From Ariolimax columbianus (Eukaryota; Mollusca; Gastropoda; Stylommatophora; Arionidae), in NCBI GenBank assembly GCA_036924085.1, contig JAVGWX010000007.1:74725948-74789947 (forward strand): DNA of 64,000 nucleotides, read 5' to 3'. Shown here in pieces: positions 1 through 10,030 of this stretch. A program made the position numbers and the translations under genes. Every line of letters begins with the position of its first letter. Position 1 is the first letter of the stretch. Under the pieces are notes generated by a model. That model ran no database searches, was not told where the DNA came from, and was given only the letters and a program-made list of their open reading frames with translations.

Positions 1-187
1 GTTGGGTTGTCGTTTGGCTGCAGGATTTTGCCGTTTAGGCTTAATTTGGTACTTTGGGGTTTTAATGAGAGCGAGAATATTGTGCACGTGGTTTTCTCCT
101 CGTTTATTTTGACCAGCCATGAGTTCGCCCACTCTTCCAGCGATGTTAGGGCCGTTTGCATCCGATTTCTTGCTATGGTGAGATTCT
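1..187 (-). mobile_element. I/Nimbus-like LINE fragment (RT region)
   Basis: This is a fragment of the same LINE as 8168-9751 and 62378-64000. The minus strand encodes the stretch after the RT active site, with recognisable ARNRM and LEEWANSW words. It is cut by the window edge on one side and fused to 18S rDNA on the other. The junction falls within the bases gagattctt, which both sequences nearly share. It is non-coding debris. Confidence 0.8.
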
Positions 188-756
188 TGTTAAAGGGTTT
201 AAAGTGTACTCATTCCAATTACGGGGCCTCGAAAGAGTCCCGTATTGTTATTTTTCGTCACTACCTCCCCATGCCGGGAGTGGGTAAGTTGCGCGCCTGC
301 TGTCTTCCTTGGATGTGGTAGCCGTTTCTAATGATCCCTCTCCGGAATCGAACCCTGATTCCCTATTACTCGTTGTAAACATGGTAGGCATGTCATGTAC
401 CATCGACATTTGATAGGGCAGACATTTGAAAGATGCATCGCCGGCACATGAGGCCATGCGATCAGCACAAAGTTATCCAGAGTCACCAGTGGGGATGCCG
501 CAACCCCGCGAGGGGAAACGACGATTGGTTTTGAACTAATAAAAGCGCTCTTTCCGCGAGGGTCAGAGCTTGGTAAGCATGTATTAGCTCTAGAATTGCC
601 ACAGTTATCCAAGTAGGATCGTGTCATCTAAGGAACCTCGACTGATTTAATGAGCCATTCGCGGTTTCACCGTGAGACAGTGTGAACTTAGACATGCATG
701 GCTTAATCTTTGAGACAAGCATATAAGGATATGACTACTGGCAGGATCAACCAGAT
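188..756 (-). pseudogene. partial 18S rRNA, 5' ~570 nt, degenerate
   Basis: Read on the minus strand, position 756 down to 188 follows the 5' end of eukaryotic 18S rRNA. It starts with CTGGTTGATCCTGCCAGTAG, passes TTAAGCCATGCATGTCTAAG and GGTGACTCTGGATAAC, and ends after CCCCGTAATTGGAATGAGTA. Several near-universal positions are changed: GAGAGGGATCATTAGAAACG replaces the usual GAGCCTGAG core, and several C-to-T or G-to-A changes sit at former CpG sites. The remaining ~1,250 nt of 18S is absent. This is therefore a decayed rDNA fragment, not a working gene. Short open frames across it are shadows. Confidence 0.92.
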
Positions 757-1390
757 ATCTGTCGGAGACGTACGAACCACACACACCGGTCGGCGGAGGA
801 CGGGTGTGTAAAAAGCCTCACTGGGATGGCCGCAAGGACCGACTGACGGTTGTTCCGTCCCTCACTCCGTCGACTTAGGACCGCCTGACAGGGGCCCCTA
901 CACACACCAGACGACCGAGCGAGCTCGCTCGGGGAGGGATGGCAGCGCTCTGTGCAGAACGGATCCCAACGGCCCCGGCGATGAATTTCACAGGGACTGG
1001 AGACGATATTTTGCCTGCCGGCCTGCCCTTCTCCTGATGGTTGGTCGGGCGAGAACAGGGCCTTTAGGCAGGATTCCTGCTTTCCATTTGCCGGTCACAA
1101 GCTCTTTGCGAGAGTCTGACCACCAGCGAGACAAACTGTCGAGGTCTGCTATAAGCCTTCGAAAAATCACCACTGACTGTCAAAGTTTCTCGATACGGGC
1201 CACAGTAACGCACCTCTGCCGAGGGCACGACACCACAAACTGCGTCCCGCTACCTAGCCGGGGAGAGGCGGGCGAGCGTTTTCGGCAAGCCCGTGCTATC
1301 GCTCCGTCTGGCGGGACTGAGATCGCTTTACGAACACTGGGTGAGAGTCAATCGCGACGGCGAGAGCACTACCCCAGATCAGAATATATA
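757..1390 (-). other. rDNA 5' external transcribed spacer remnant
   Basis: This GC-rich stretch lies directly upstream of the 18S 5' end on the minus strand and stops sharply at about 1,390, where AT-rich sequence begins. Position and composition fit the 5' ETS of the same rDNA unit. I cannot match it by sequence because ETS is not conserved between distant species. Confidence 0.6.
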
Positions 1391-1424
1391 TGAAGATAGT
1401 TAGTAGAGTGGTACATGAACAAGC

Positions 1425-2330
1425 ACTGACTGACAGCTTTGGGGTGCAAACACAGGTGATACAGGGATGCCTGCTCTCACCTTTCCTGTTCTTGTTGGCT
1501 ATATATTAGATAAGACATCAATCGATGGAAAAAGAACTGGTATTTAATGGACACTATAATCACAATTGGAGGACCTGAACTACACAGATGATCTGGTACT
1601 TTTGTCACACAGTCATATAGCAAAAGACAAATTAGCCAAATTGGAACTGAATATCAACATGAAGTAAACCAAGCTCCTAAAACTCAACACTATTAGCAAA
1701 AAACTAATCTTGTTGGAGGGAGAGCAGTTGGAAGACGTGAATACCTTTACCTATTTGTCAGCACAATTGACACACCAGGAAGTATAGATGCAGATGTAAG
1801 GATCAGAATTGGATAGGCAAGAAGGGCATTCCTGACACTAAACAACATATAGAAATCAAGTGATATCAAGATTCTCACCAAAGGTAGAATAACCAACGTG
1901 TTTCAAGTCACTGCTGCTGTATGAAGTGGAGACATGGAGAATGACCAAGTCCATGCAAACAAAGGCTCCAGTTCTTCGCCTATGAAGGATAATGGGTATA
2001 AAGAGAAATGAAGACCTATGGAAAATAGGAAAGGAGCCAACAACAGCCCCTGGAACAACAAATTCAGCGAAGAAAATGGGGCTGGAAAGGATTATCGCTA
2101 TGTAAGCACCGTCCAACTTAGTTAGACAGGCTCTTACATGGAATCCTCAAGGGAAGAGAAAGGTAGACTCAAAAATAGTTGGAGAATAGAATGTGAGAAG
2201 GAACTAAGATTAAATGATTACACTTGGAGAGAGGCAGAAAGAGCAGCTCAGGACCGTGCATGCTGGCGGATGTTGTCAATGACCTATGCACCGAGAGGTA
2301 CAACAGGCTTGATTGATTTAACTCATTAAC
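1425..2330 (+). mobile_element. RTE-like LINE relic, RT to C-terminus
   Basis: Broken plus-strand frames read QGCLLSPFLFLLA (RT motif B), LNYTDDLVLL (the Y-x-DD active site) and LLLYEVETWRMTKS. They then read NEDLWKIGKEP, a GWxGH-type region, GKRKGRLKNSWRIE and YTWREAERAAQDRACWRML. This is the C-terminal layout of a very common invertebrate RTE-type element often annotated as craniofacial development protein 2-like. Many stops and frameshifts make it inactive. Confidence 0.75.
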
Positions 2331-3149
2331 TACGTCAAGCTGATACATTGGATCTGAGATTTTTTAAAGAAAATCTACAAGCCTACATATTGACTTTGGC
2401 AGCTGTGTAAAACAATTCACATATATTTTCATTCCAAGTTTTCCTATAATTATTAATGTGTTTCCCAGTAGAAGTTTAGAAATTGTACTTTTCATTTCAA
2501 GTAGAGAAAATGTGTGGTGTTCTTAAACACGGATCACATTTTTGGTCACCTTTTCAACTTCACACTCCTTCAATAAAATGTAGATATTGTGTAAATTACT
2601 GCACATAAATAGGATAAACTTTTAGAACATCTTCTCATTGTGGATTATCTTCAACACAAAGCCATTGTATCATTCATGTACTGGTATCAAGCTAAATGTG
2701 ATTAAATGGTGAGTACAAGAAAATGCCTAATTTAAAAATAAAAAAAAGATACTTGTGCAACTATAATCCCTCTCACACACATGTTCATCCCTACAAGTTA
2801 AATATTTGTATCCCATTTCATTCTGTACTTCATTCTGAACAGTTTGCTATATAATATGTGGTATTTCAGAAATCCATTACTAAAGGTAAATAGGTGACAG
2901 ATAAGTGATGCTGCGCTTGAGTTTTACATAAAAAATATGTGTCCAAAGGGCCAAAATATTCCGTTAAAATTAATTAATTTTATTTTGAAAAAAAAAACCC
3001 TCATATATTTAAACTATAAACATCTTCCAGACTGTAGATGGATAAATGATAACACTAATAGCAGATATTGCTGAATAAATAGAGAGACTTAATTATGTTA
3101 GGCCTTCAGCTTTACATAGCTTTACATAGTGCTGAATTGGGTACCCTTC
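2331..3149. other. AT-rich non-coding stretch
   Basis: I see no exon, RNA gene or recognisable element here. I searched the minus strand for a last CDAN1 exon and found none. Confidence 0.5.
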
Positions 3150-3405
3150 CTCAATGGCGTGTGGTAAAAGAACAGCTGGCCGACCACAACTTAGGTTTAA
3201 AGACGCATGTAAGCGGGACATGAAGGCTCTGGATATGGATCTGACATCTTGGGAAGACATAGCTGCAGACCAATCCAAATGGAGATGTAACCTGAACAGT
3301 CACGTTAGGATGGGCGAAAATAAGCTCAGCAACAAAGGGAAGAAACAACGCCGAAAGGAAAAGGAAAGCCCAAAACTCAGTGGAGAGTTGCTACTCCTAG
3401 GTTGC
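3150..3405 (+). mobile_element. LINE ORF2 C-terminal fragment
   Basis: The open frame from 3154 reads AGRPQLRFKDACKRDMK, then MDLTSWEDIAADQSKWR, then a basic tail. This G-R-P...KD..KRD...W...A.D...WR layout is the usual C-terminal tail of RTE/jockey-type LINE proteins. There is no upstream RT in frame, so it is a 5'-truncated copy. Confidence 0.7.
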
Positions 3406-3780
3406 ATCAACCTATAGTCAGACATGACTGAAATGGGGCTACTACTACTCCTCAATGTCAACTCAAAAAAGAGCCAGGTAACATTTTAAAAATCTAAGGT
3501 CAACTGGAATGTTCCACGATCAAACTATAAACAGTCACTTTGCTGAGAGATATAAATCTCTCTAACAGCTCTTCCAATTATAACATATCTTTAACATGAA
3601 CAAAGGTAATAATAAGTGAATGATGAAGCTATGACAGTCAGTCAATATTTCACAAGAGTATTATACAGTGACAAATTACAATGACCTTCTTTCACTAGAT
3701 ATCCTTTTTCTGATTAAAAATTGGATGTAATATTGAACATATAAATAATGATTTATATTAAACAGTACAGAAAGCCTCAC

Positions 3781-3969
3781 CTGACTTTCACTCTTTGTTA
3801 GCCATTGGACGGAATAGACAGACAAAAGGTTGAGCACCTTCACATGTAACCTTTTCTTCTTCTTCATTGAATCAGACATCTTAACAGAGACTTTGTCATT
3901 CTCCAACTGTCTCTCCTTACACAAGCAGCACAGCCTGATGAAAGCATCTTCTGCTTGTTGTGACCAGTT
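3781..3969 (-). CDS. CDAN1: CDAN1 exon 22 (last visible)
   Basis: This exon encodes NWSQQAEDAFIRLCCLCKER, a basic KKKKRLHVKV stretch and LLSVYSVQWLTKSESQ. It corresponds to the CDIN1-binding C-terminal part of codanin-1. The donor after CAG is GTGAGG. The acceptor chosen here is GATGCTCCCCAG, which keeps phase 0 with the preceding exon. A stronger-looking acceptor, TTTCTTTACAG, lies 17 nt upstream (exon start 3986) but would break the frame unless an unseen exon intervenes. The frame stays open through the donor, so at least one more exon is expected. Confidence 0.72.
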
Positions 3970-4435
3970 CTGGGGAGCATCCACAACTGTAAAGAAATGG
4001 GAGCATGTGCAGTGGGAGCATGAGCATAGAAGACAAACAGAATAGATAACTCTGACAAACAGCAATATACACATTTGGTAACTGAATCACACAAGTGGTA
4101 AATGAGAAGAAACACATAGGGCGACTGAAGCTTTCCAACCAGGTTGTCAAATGTGGTTAATGATGATTGTGTATGGTGTTAGTAAATTTCATATAGGACA
4201 ATTTGCTACAGAAGCTATTATTGCAAAGGGCTTGCATGCAGGGGAGGGGAGGGGAGGGGGAGGCGGGCAGTGTCATTGGTTGCCCTATGCTTTGTGTGGA
4301 GTAAAACAAAACAATAACCCTGAAACCAGTTCAGTTGGATAAAACAATATATTACAGAACATAATTTTGATAACATGAATAAAAAAAAATGTCATGGTTT
4401 ATAGATTCATATGAGCCCACTTCAATTGTTTAAAG
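3970..4435. other. intron with G-rich run
   Basis: This is intron immediately upstream of exon 22. It contains a run of four G-tracts on the plus strand at 4241-4259, extended to 4267. I see no gene. Confidence 0.5.
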
Positions 4436-4600
4436 CACATTTAAATTTATCAGTTTAATGCACATTTAAATTCATCAGTTTAATGCACACCTAAATTCAT
4501 CAGTTTAATGCACACCTAAATACATCAGTTTAATGCACACTTAAATTTATCAGTTTAATGCACACTTAAATTTATCAGTTTAATGAACACCTAAACTCAT
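4436..4600. repeat. 25-bp minisatellite, ~6.5 copies
   Basis: Tandem units of 25 bp, of the form cacatttaaatttatcagtttaatg, run for six full copies. A decayed partial copy follows. Units differ by a few substitutions, mostly at the TTTAAATTT core. Confidence 0.95.
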
Positions 4601-5099
4601 AATTTAAACATCACAATTAAAAGATCGCAACTAAAATAAATTTGTCTTGATTTAGCAGGTTCTCTTCTACCCTTTTCTTTTTCTGGTGAATTATAGTTTC
4701 TAAAGGATGGGGTTAGAGGATACAATGTCCAACGCTAATTAGTTAGTTAGCAGTCCACAGCAATATGATTTGTGTCATCAGAAGCCTAAGTTGCCTGTCT
4801 TAGGCTAGATTTTTCTCGTCCAACCCAACCAGTGTCACTGAAAAATTGTTATTTACGTTGTCTATCCACCTTTATCTCGGTTGCCCTTTCACTTGGAAAC
4901 CAGAAAGTTGGGCAGCTTGCACTGGAGACTGATCCAACTATCTATTTGTGTATCCTCGGTTTCCGTTGAGGTAGGTTAGTATTACATAGACGAAATAAAA
5001 CGAAGACATGCATAATTCACTGGCAACTCTTGGAAAGACGAACCTAGAAAACTTTGTGTTAATGGGAAATGTAGCAATGGCAAAAGAGGCTTATCAGAA
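4601..5099. other. intron, nothing recognised
   Basis: AT-rich sequence with no exon or element that I can support. Confidence 0.4.
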
Positions 5100-5404
5100 T
5101 ACAATTCTTTTTATCATACCTAACATTGCATTTCTCTTTTTCACTGCTACCTGGACTTGCTCAATCACTTTACCTGTATGATCTGTTATAACCTCTACGT
5201 CCCTTTCCTTTTCTATTTTTTTAATATTGTTCTCGCCTAAATAATCTTTGATGAGGTACTCTATCGAAGGCCTTTGCAAAATCTAGATAAATAACATCCA
5301 CTGGCTCCCCTTTATCTATCATTTTAGTAACTTCCTCCATGAATTCTAATAGATTTGTTAAGCATGATCTTCCTCTAGTACTGTCTTCTAATGTAAAGCT
5401 GCTA
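5100..5404 (-). mobile_element. CR1-like LINE fragment with internal deletion
   Basis: On the minus strand this reads RxSCLTNLLEFMEEV, then KMIDKGEPVDVIYLDFAKAF (RT motif A). It then jumps to ERDVEVITDHTGKVIEQVQVAVKKRNAMLGMIKR, which lies about 130 codons further on in the intact copy at 53659-54771. The intervening motif B and FADD region is deleted. The piggyBac-like element begins 5 bp away. Confidence 0.85.
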
Positions 5405-5565
5405 TTTAACCCTACCAGACCTGAGGCCCTTAACCTAACTGTCCCCCATATGTGGGCTCCTGAGCATTTAAGAGAAAAAAACCAACATGATATAGAAAAA
5501 TGTTAGTTACATGCAAACAAGTGGTTAGAATAAGATGTAACTTGGAGACATTGTAGAAAATAGGT

Positions 5566-6311
5566 TTACCTTTCATCTAGTGTGAATATTCCACCTTTGT
5601 GTGCCAATCCACCCAGCAAAAGGCCAAGAATCTGTCTCGAGTCATAAAACATTTCGAAATCCGGGAGTAAACACAACAAAGAGCCCTCATTTGTCCAATA
5701 ATCCTGATAGATGGGCTTTATACATGAGTATTCCATAAAGATCCTCAGTCCAAGAAAAGCCTTCATCTCATCACTCGAGCTCTCACTGTCTGTTTCACTT
5801 GAACTGGAAAAGTATTCTTGATTAAATTCTGACTCCTCAGAGTCTGAATCAACCAAATTATTGATCACCTGTTGGACTGTCATAAGCCTAGACTTACTTT
5901 GCTTTTCTGTTGAAGTGCTTGGTTCTTCTTCTTCTTCTTCTTCGTACGCAGTCAGACAGTAACCATTATTTTTTCGAAAAAAGCGGCGGTCATCCTGAGG
6001 CTGTCGACACTGCCATAGAGCTTGTCTTGCAGTTCCACTGGTGATGGCCACATCTGCTCTCTCTGATCCTCGTATGTCGGGCAGTTCTGCAGCAGATGTT
6101 CAGCGGTCATTTTACCGGTACCGCACGGGCATTCGTCGGTACCACCTATCTTTAATTTGTTGAATAGGTGGTACCTCAGTCTATTGTGGCCAGTGCGAAG
6201 TCTGAAGACAACGACCTGCTCTCTTCTGTTCAACTGGTAATAGGAAGTGCTTGGTTCATTAGCTGCTCGTTTCATTGTCAATTTTCCGAATTTGTTTACG
6301 TTAAACCCCAC
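5566..6311 (-). pseudogene. piggyBac-like transposase, truncated and LINE-interrupted
   Basis: The N-terminal part starts near 6311 (MGFNVNKF...), reaches ANEPSTS and is then broken by the LINE at 5926-6243. It resumes TSTEKQSKSRLMTVQQVI, runs through an acidic-serine stretch (DSDSEESEF, SSSSETDSESSSDE), and ends DEMKAFLGLRIFMEYS, KPIYQDYWTNEG. The EMKAFLGL...DYW words are typical of the start of the piggyBac DDE domain. The frame then runs into unrelated sequence (GLLLGGLAHKGG) and stops, so the catalytic aspartates are missing. A host-domesticated gene is unlikely given the TTAA-flanked ends and the insertion. Confidence 0.85.
5926..6243 (-). mobile_element. I-like LINE 3' end nested in piggyBac
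   Basis: This 318-bp, 5'-truncated insertion is flanked by the exact 14-bp duplication GAAGTGCTTGGTTC (5912-5925 and 6244-6257). The minus strand encodes the C-terminus YYQLNRREQVVVFRLRTGHN, the CPCGTGKMTAEHLLQNC zinc knuckle, then a short 3' UTR and a (GAA)n tail. Because the duplicated bases encode EPSTS, the transposase words repeat on both sides. Confidence 0.95.
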
Positions 6312-6503
6312 AAAATCAATTCAAACATGGGGGCAGACATTTGCAATGACTAACCATGAGGAATGACCACGATTGGTTGGTTATTTTTAGATTATGACGC
6401 ATTTTATTCACGTAATACCCAAAGTACAGTAAATTCGGTCCAGCGGTATAGCGGCAGTTAAGGAAATTACCGGGAAAAGGGTAAATCGGTCTGGTAGGGT
6501 TAA

Positions 6504-6897
6504 CATTGTTTGTATTTCCACCATTATTGATGAAGATTATATAATGACTGAAGAAGCTACAAATATGTGAATTAAAATATTGAATAACAATGAATAGTAG
6601 TGAGAAAAAAATCTTACTGTACTGAATGATCAGGTGCATCAGAAAGTTGACCATCACAGAGAAAGCAAAATCCATCGTTATCTGTCAGTAGAAAGAGATG
6701 GTAATGGTATTTGTGGTATAGCTAAACGCCTAAATATAATAGCTGGCCCTTGTTATGCTTACACAGAATCTACATTAACATAATCTAGGCAGATCTATAG
6801 ATGTTTTGTCTCCCTCAGCAAAAGGTGAACAGTCTAGATACAGATGGTTCAGGTAGCTTGCTGTTGGTATATACTTCCGCTTCTTCCTGGTATTACA
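6504..6897. other. intron, nothing recognised
   Basis: No supported exon or element. Confidence 0.4.
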
Positions 6898-7054
6898 TAT
6901 GCATTGCCAGGGGAGGTAGTGGAGGCAGGGACAGTTAATGCCTTTAAGAATAAATTGGATGCCCATAGCTTTTAGAGCAATGTGATGTAAATGAAACTGG
7001 TTGTATACAGACTCTGCAGGGTCTTCTAAACCAGTAAAAAGATGTTAAGTTAAG
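6898..7054 (+). mobile_element. CR1-like LINE 3' end
   Basis: The plus strand reads LPGEVVEAGTVNAFKNKLD, then the 3' UTR ending gtcttctaaaccagtaaaaa and a gttaagttaag tail. This matches the 3' ends at 27165 and 53585 in reverse orientation. It is the only CR1-like copy here on the plus strand. Confidence 0.9.
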
Positions 7055-7559
7055 TTATATGTAGTTGGCTATGTTCTAAATACAGTAAATGGTCCTTTTG
7101 TACTACATCTAGAGAAAGTGAAACTACTGTCTTAGTTTCTTCATTGTCTTCTCCGCTTCAGAGTTATCAGCCACACCTCTTATGCTGATCAGGACCTTAA
7201 TATTTTGGTTTACATTCTGTTGTCTTAACTACATTTTTGATACAGTATGTTACCCTCCCTCCCTCAGGTCTTTCAGTGACGAAAAAATGACACAGAAAGC
7301 AAAATTCTCCAGTTCGATCAGTCCGCTGCCACTCTCTATAGCTTTTGTATGCTCTCCTAAGCCCATGTTTGAACCCTCCCTGGTGATTGTTTTGCAAAGA
7401 ATTTCTTTGGGTTTTCCTCGCACTCTGTCTCGCGTTTCCAATTCCACATAATCGGCTGTAATGGGAATACATAATTGCTCATCTGAAGAATGTGACAGTG
7501 TACAGGCAACATCTTTTCCTGATGACATTTGAAATATAATTTAGGTTGGAATTGAGTTG
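7055..7559. other. intron with faint LINE-like traces
   Basis: The segment at 7360-7400 (ccctggtgattgttttgcaa) recurs at 14957-14985, so part of it is an unclassified repeat. No exon is seen. Confidence 0.35.
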
Positions 7560-8156
7560 TACACCGAATTATTCAAGTCAGCTGACCTTCCACCTATCCC
7601 AAATCAATCCCCACTTGCACCCTTTCCAAACTTCCTACCCTCAGAAATCCACCACACCCTTGAGAGTATGCCACCTAGGAAATCACCCTGAGTTGATAAC
7701 ATCACTGCAGATGACCTCAAAGTATGTAGACTACCACTCCATCTAGCCTTGAATAAATGCTATACAACATACCTCCACACAAGAAAAATGCCTGTAGCAT
7801 GGCATATCTCCAAAACGATACTCTTACATAAAAAAAGTGGAGAAGGAAGATCTTGGAAACTACCACCTAAATACGTTTCTCTCGGTCAGCTACAAACTCT
7901 TTATTAAATGCATCCGTTTGGAGAGCTTACAGGCCAATGCTGTACCAAATGCCCTTGATCTTCATCTTTATCGACTATAAGAAGACATTTGACTCTGTAG
8001 AGCCACCATTCAATCTGGCACTTTCTGCTGAACCAAGGTACTGATTCCGGTGATCTCAGAATCCTCACTAACTACTACTCAGACTGTACAACATTCCAGC
8101 CCTTACAAAGATCAGTAATAGTACCAGAAAGGTGTTCGACAGGGGGAATCACCAGT
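7560..8156 (+). mobile_element. RTE-like LINE relic, 5' part (split by nested LINE)
   Basis: Plus-strand broken frames read PRKSPxVDNITADDLK, SKTILLHKKSG, a decayed YK(K)xFDSVE motif A, and VRQGESPV (motif B). The same reading resumes at 9763 after a LINE insertion with an 11-bp target duplication. It is inactive, with frameshifts and stops. Confidence 0.75.
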
Positions 8157-8167
8157 CATCACCAGTC

Positions 8168-9751
8168 TTCTTCTTCTTCTTCTTCGTACGCAGTCAGACA
8201 GTAGCCATTATTTTTTAGAAGCAGCCGTCATCCTGAGGAGGTCGACACTGCCATAGAGCTTGTCTGGTGTTGCCACTGGTGATGGCCACATCTGCTCTCT
8301 CTGATCCTCGTATGTCGGGCAGTTTTGCAGCAAGTGCTCAGCGGTCATTTTCCCGATACGACACGGGCATTCGTCAGTGCCACCTATCTTCAATTTGTTG
8401 AATAGGTGGTACCTGAGTCTATTGTAGCCAGTGCGAAGTCTGAAGACCACGACCTGCTTTCTTCTGTTCAACTGGTAATAGGCATCGTTTTTGGTGTAGC
8501 CAGTATGTTCGGTTTCCCATTTGGTCATGTATCTAGCTCTAATAAGCCGTTTTTACTCTTCGTATGTCATACTAGTATCAGGTTGTGGTAGTTTTGCACC
8601 TTCTTTTGCCAGTCTGTCTGCCTCCTCGTTGCCTTGGATGTTGCAGTGAGATGGAACCCACTGCATCACTTCCCTTTTTGGTGCGGCCTGCTGGCATAGT
8701 TGACAGAGTTCTGCTCTTAAATCATTAAGTTCAGTATTTTTCTGGCTTTTCAGTGCTGTGGCTACGGCCAGTGCATCAGTAAGCAGGACTATGTGGCTTT
8801 CATTCCTTTTACCGGTCACCATTTCTTCCACTGCCGCCCTCAGTGCCTCTGCCTCCGCTCTGAAATTGCTTGTGTATTTTCCAGTAGCGAATGAAAGTGT
8901 TATTTTTCTGCCATTTGGTAGGCTCAGGAATGCTCCTGCCCCTCCGTAGTGTGTTGTATTTGTTACGGAACCGTCGATGTATGCATGGGACCAGTCCATG
9001 CTTGGGTAGTTTTCCGTTATGTAACTCAGGGTAGTGTCTCTTCTTTCTTTTTCAGACTGGCAGTTTTTGTTTCTAATACCTGGTATATTTTCTACCACCT
9101 CTGGAAATATATGCTGCTTCCAGGTAGGTTTTCGTACAGTAGGGATGGGCTTTGGTGTTGTTAGTGCGTTCATGGTCTCACTCTTCCAGTGTACAGTTTC
9201 TTTAGTATGCTTTCGTCTGCTCCCCAGCTTGTGCCAGCAAGTTTCCTCATAATTTCCATTCTTTCTCTGGCTCTCATTCGGTTTCTCTCGATCTGACTTT
9301 TCCATGTCATGCGCCGATCAAATGTGACTCCCAGATAGTTTGGGTTGTCGTTTGCCTGCAGGTATTTGCCGTTTAGACTTAATTTGGTGTTTTGGGGTTT
9401 GATTGATAGCGAGGATATTGTACATGTGGTTTTCTCCTCGTTTATTTTGACCTGCCATGAGTTCGCCCACTCTTCCAGCGATGTTAGGGCCTGCTGCATC
9501 CGATTTCTTGCTATGGTGAGATTCTTTTCAGAGGTACACATAGCCAGATCGTCTGCAAACATTGAGCTATGAACTCTTCTTGGTATATTCTCTGTAATGT
9601 CATTTATATACACCAGGAAGAGTGTGGGTGACAGTACTCCCCCTTGGGGTACTCCCTGCTCAAGTGTCACCTTTTTGCTCATCTGCCCTTGTACTTGGAC
9701 TCTGGCTGTTCTGTTTTTGAGGTAGTGGTTGATCCACTTGTACATTTTCCC
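8168..9751 (-). mobile_element. I-like LINE, 5'-truncated, 1.6 kb
   Basis: The element is flanked by the 11-bp duplication CATCACCAGTC (8157-8167 and 9752-9762). The minus strand encodes the RT (QGGVLSPTLFLVYINDI motif B, MFADDLAMC active site, LGVTFDRRMTW), then connects after a frameshift and deletion to RNase H (AYIDGSVTNT, RAEAEALRAA, LTDALAV, GNEEADRLA) and a CPC..H...C zinc knuckle. It ends in a (GAA)n tail at 8168-8183. RT plus RNase H plus a CCHC-type tail marks the I group. It is inserted in an RTE-like LINE. Confidence 0.93.
8553..9305 (-). pseudogene. I-like LINE RNase H fragment
   Basis: The RNase H domain has the acidic set D (YIDGS), E (RAEAEAL), D (LLTDALAV) and the final D (EEADRLAKEG), all in place. 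In most copies the first motif reads YTDGS. The frame starts in a shifted RT tail (MEKSDREKPN), so it is a shadow there and real only from about KSETMNALTTPKP onward. Confidence 0.85.
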
Positions 9752-9757
9752 CATCAC
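9170..9757 (-). pseudogene. I-like LINE reverse transcriptase fragment
   Basis: An open stretch of 195 codons covers RT motif B through the thumb. The catalytic FADD is intact (SSMFADDLAMCTS), and AGTSWGADESILKKLYTG marks the connection. The fingers and motif A are missing (5' truncation). Downstream, the sequence jumps from RVRP to MNALTTPKPIP, skipping the QNQVMRVITGGMK segment that is present at 41048 and 63216. Confidence 0.88.
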
Positions 9758-9762
9758 CAGTC

Positions 9763-10030
9763 AATATGACTGAACCCCATTTGATATAAAAATCAATGGC
9801 AAGCAGCTTACCACCACCGCTTCGCCGATGACATAGTGCCCATCATAGAAACAACCAAGCATGTCAACCAGATGGTAGCTATGCTTCACAAAGTAGTGAG
9901 AAGGAGAAAAGCTGGGCCTCAAGATGAAAACCTCCAAGACAAAAGTCATGCGAAACTGTTTCACTACTAATGACCAAGTCATACATTCACTTAATCAAAC
10001 AAAACCTTTTCTGTTCCCTGGGGAGCACAT
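9763..10030 (+). mobile_element. RTE-like LINE relic, 3' continuation
   Basis: The sequence reads INGKQL, TTTRFADDIVPIIETTKHVNQMVAML, then KTKVM, which is the RT active site (FADD) region of the element that starts at 7560. Rejoining across the nested LINE restores the order from motif B to FADD. Confidence 0.8.

Larger units (their letters stand above)
5406..6503 (-). mobile_element. piggyBac-like DNA transposon with TTAA duplication
   Basis: The element at 5410-6499 has perfect 12-bp terminal inverted repeats, CCCTACCAGACC at 5410-5421 and GGTCTGGTAGGG at 6488-6499. It is flanked by TTAA at 5406-5409 and 6500-6503. TTAA target duplication and CCC-starting ends are the mark of the piggyBac superfamily. 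Inside is a minus-strand transposase remnant interrupted by a LINE. It is internally deleted and presumably could move only with help in trans. Confidence 0.93.

Noticed and set aside
188..757. A site-specific rDNA retrotransposon (R-element-like) sitting in 18S
   Set aside because: The adjoining LINE belongs to a family found at many unrelated sites here with ordinary target duplications, and the rDNA side continues as only a fragment. A secondary junction is simpler.
7..1393. Several open frames of 60-118 codons on both strands
   Set aside because: They overlap 18S and ETS sequence or LINE antisense strands and are chance frames.
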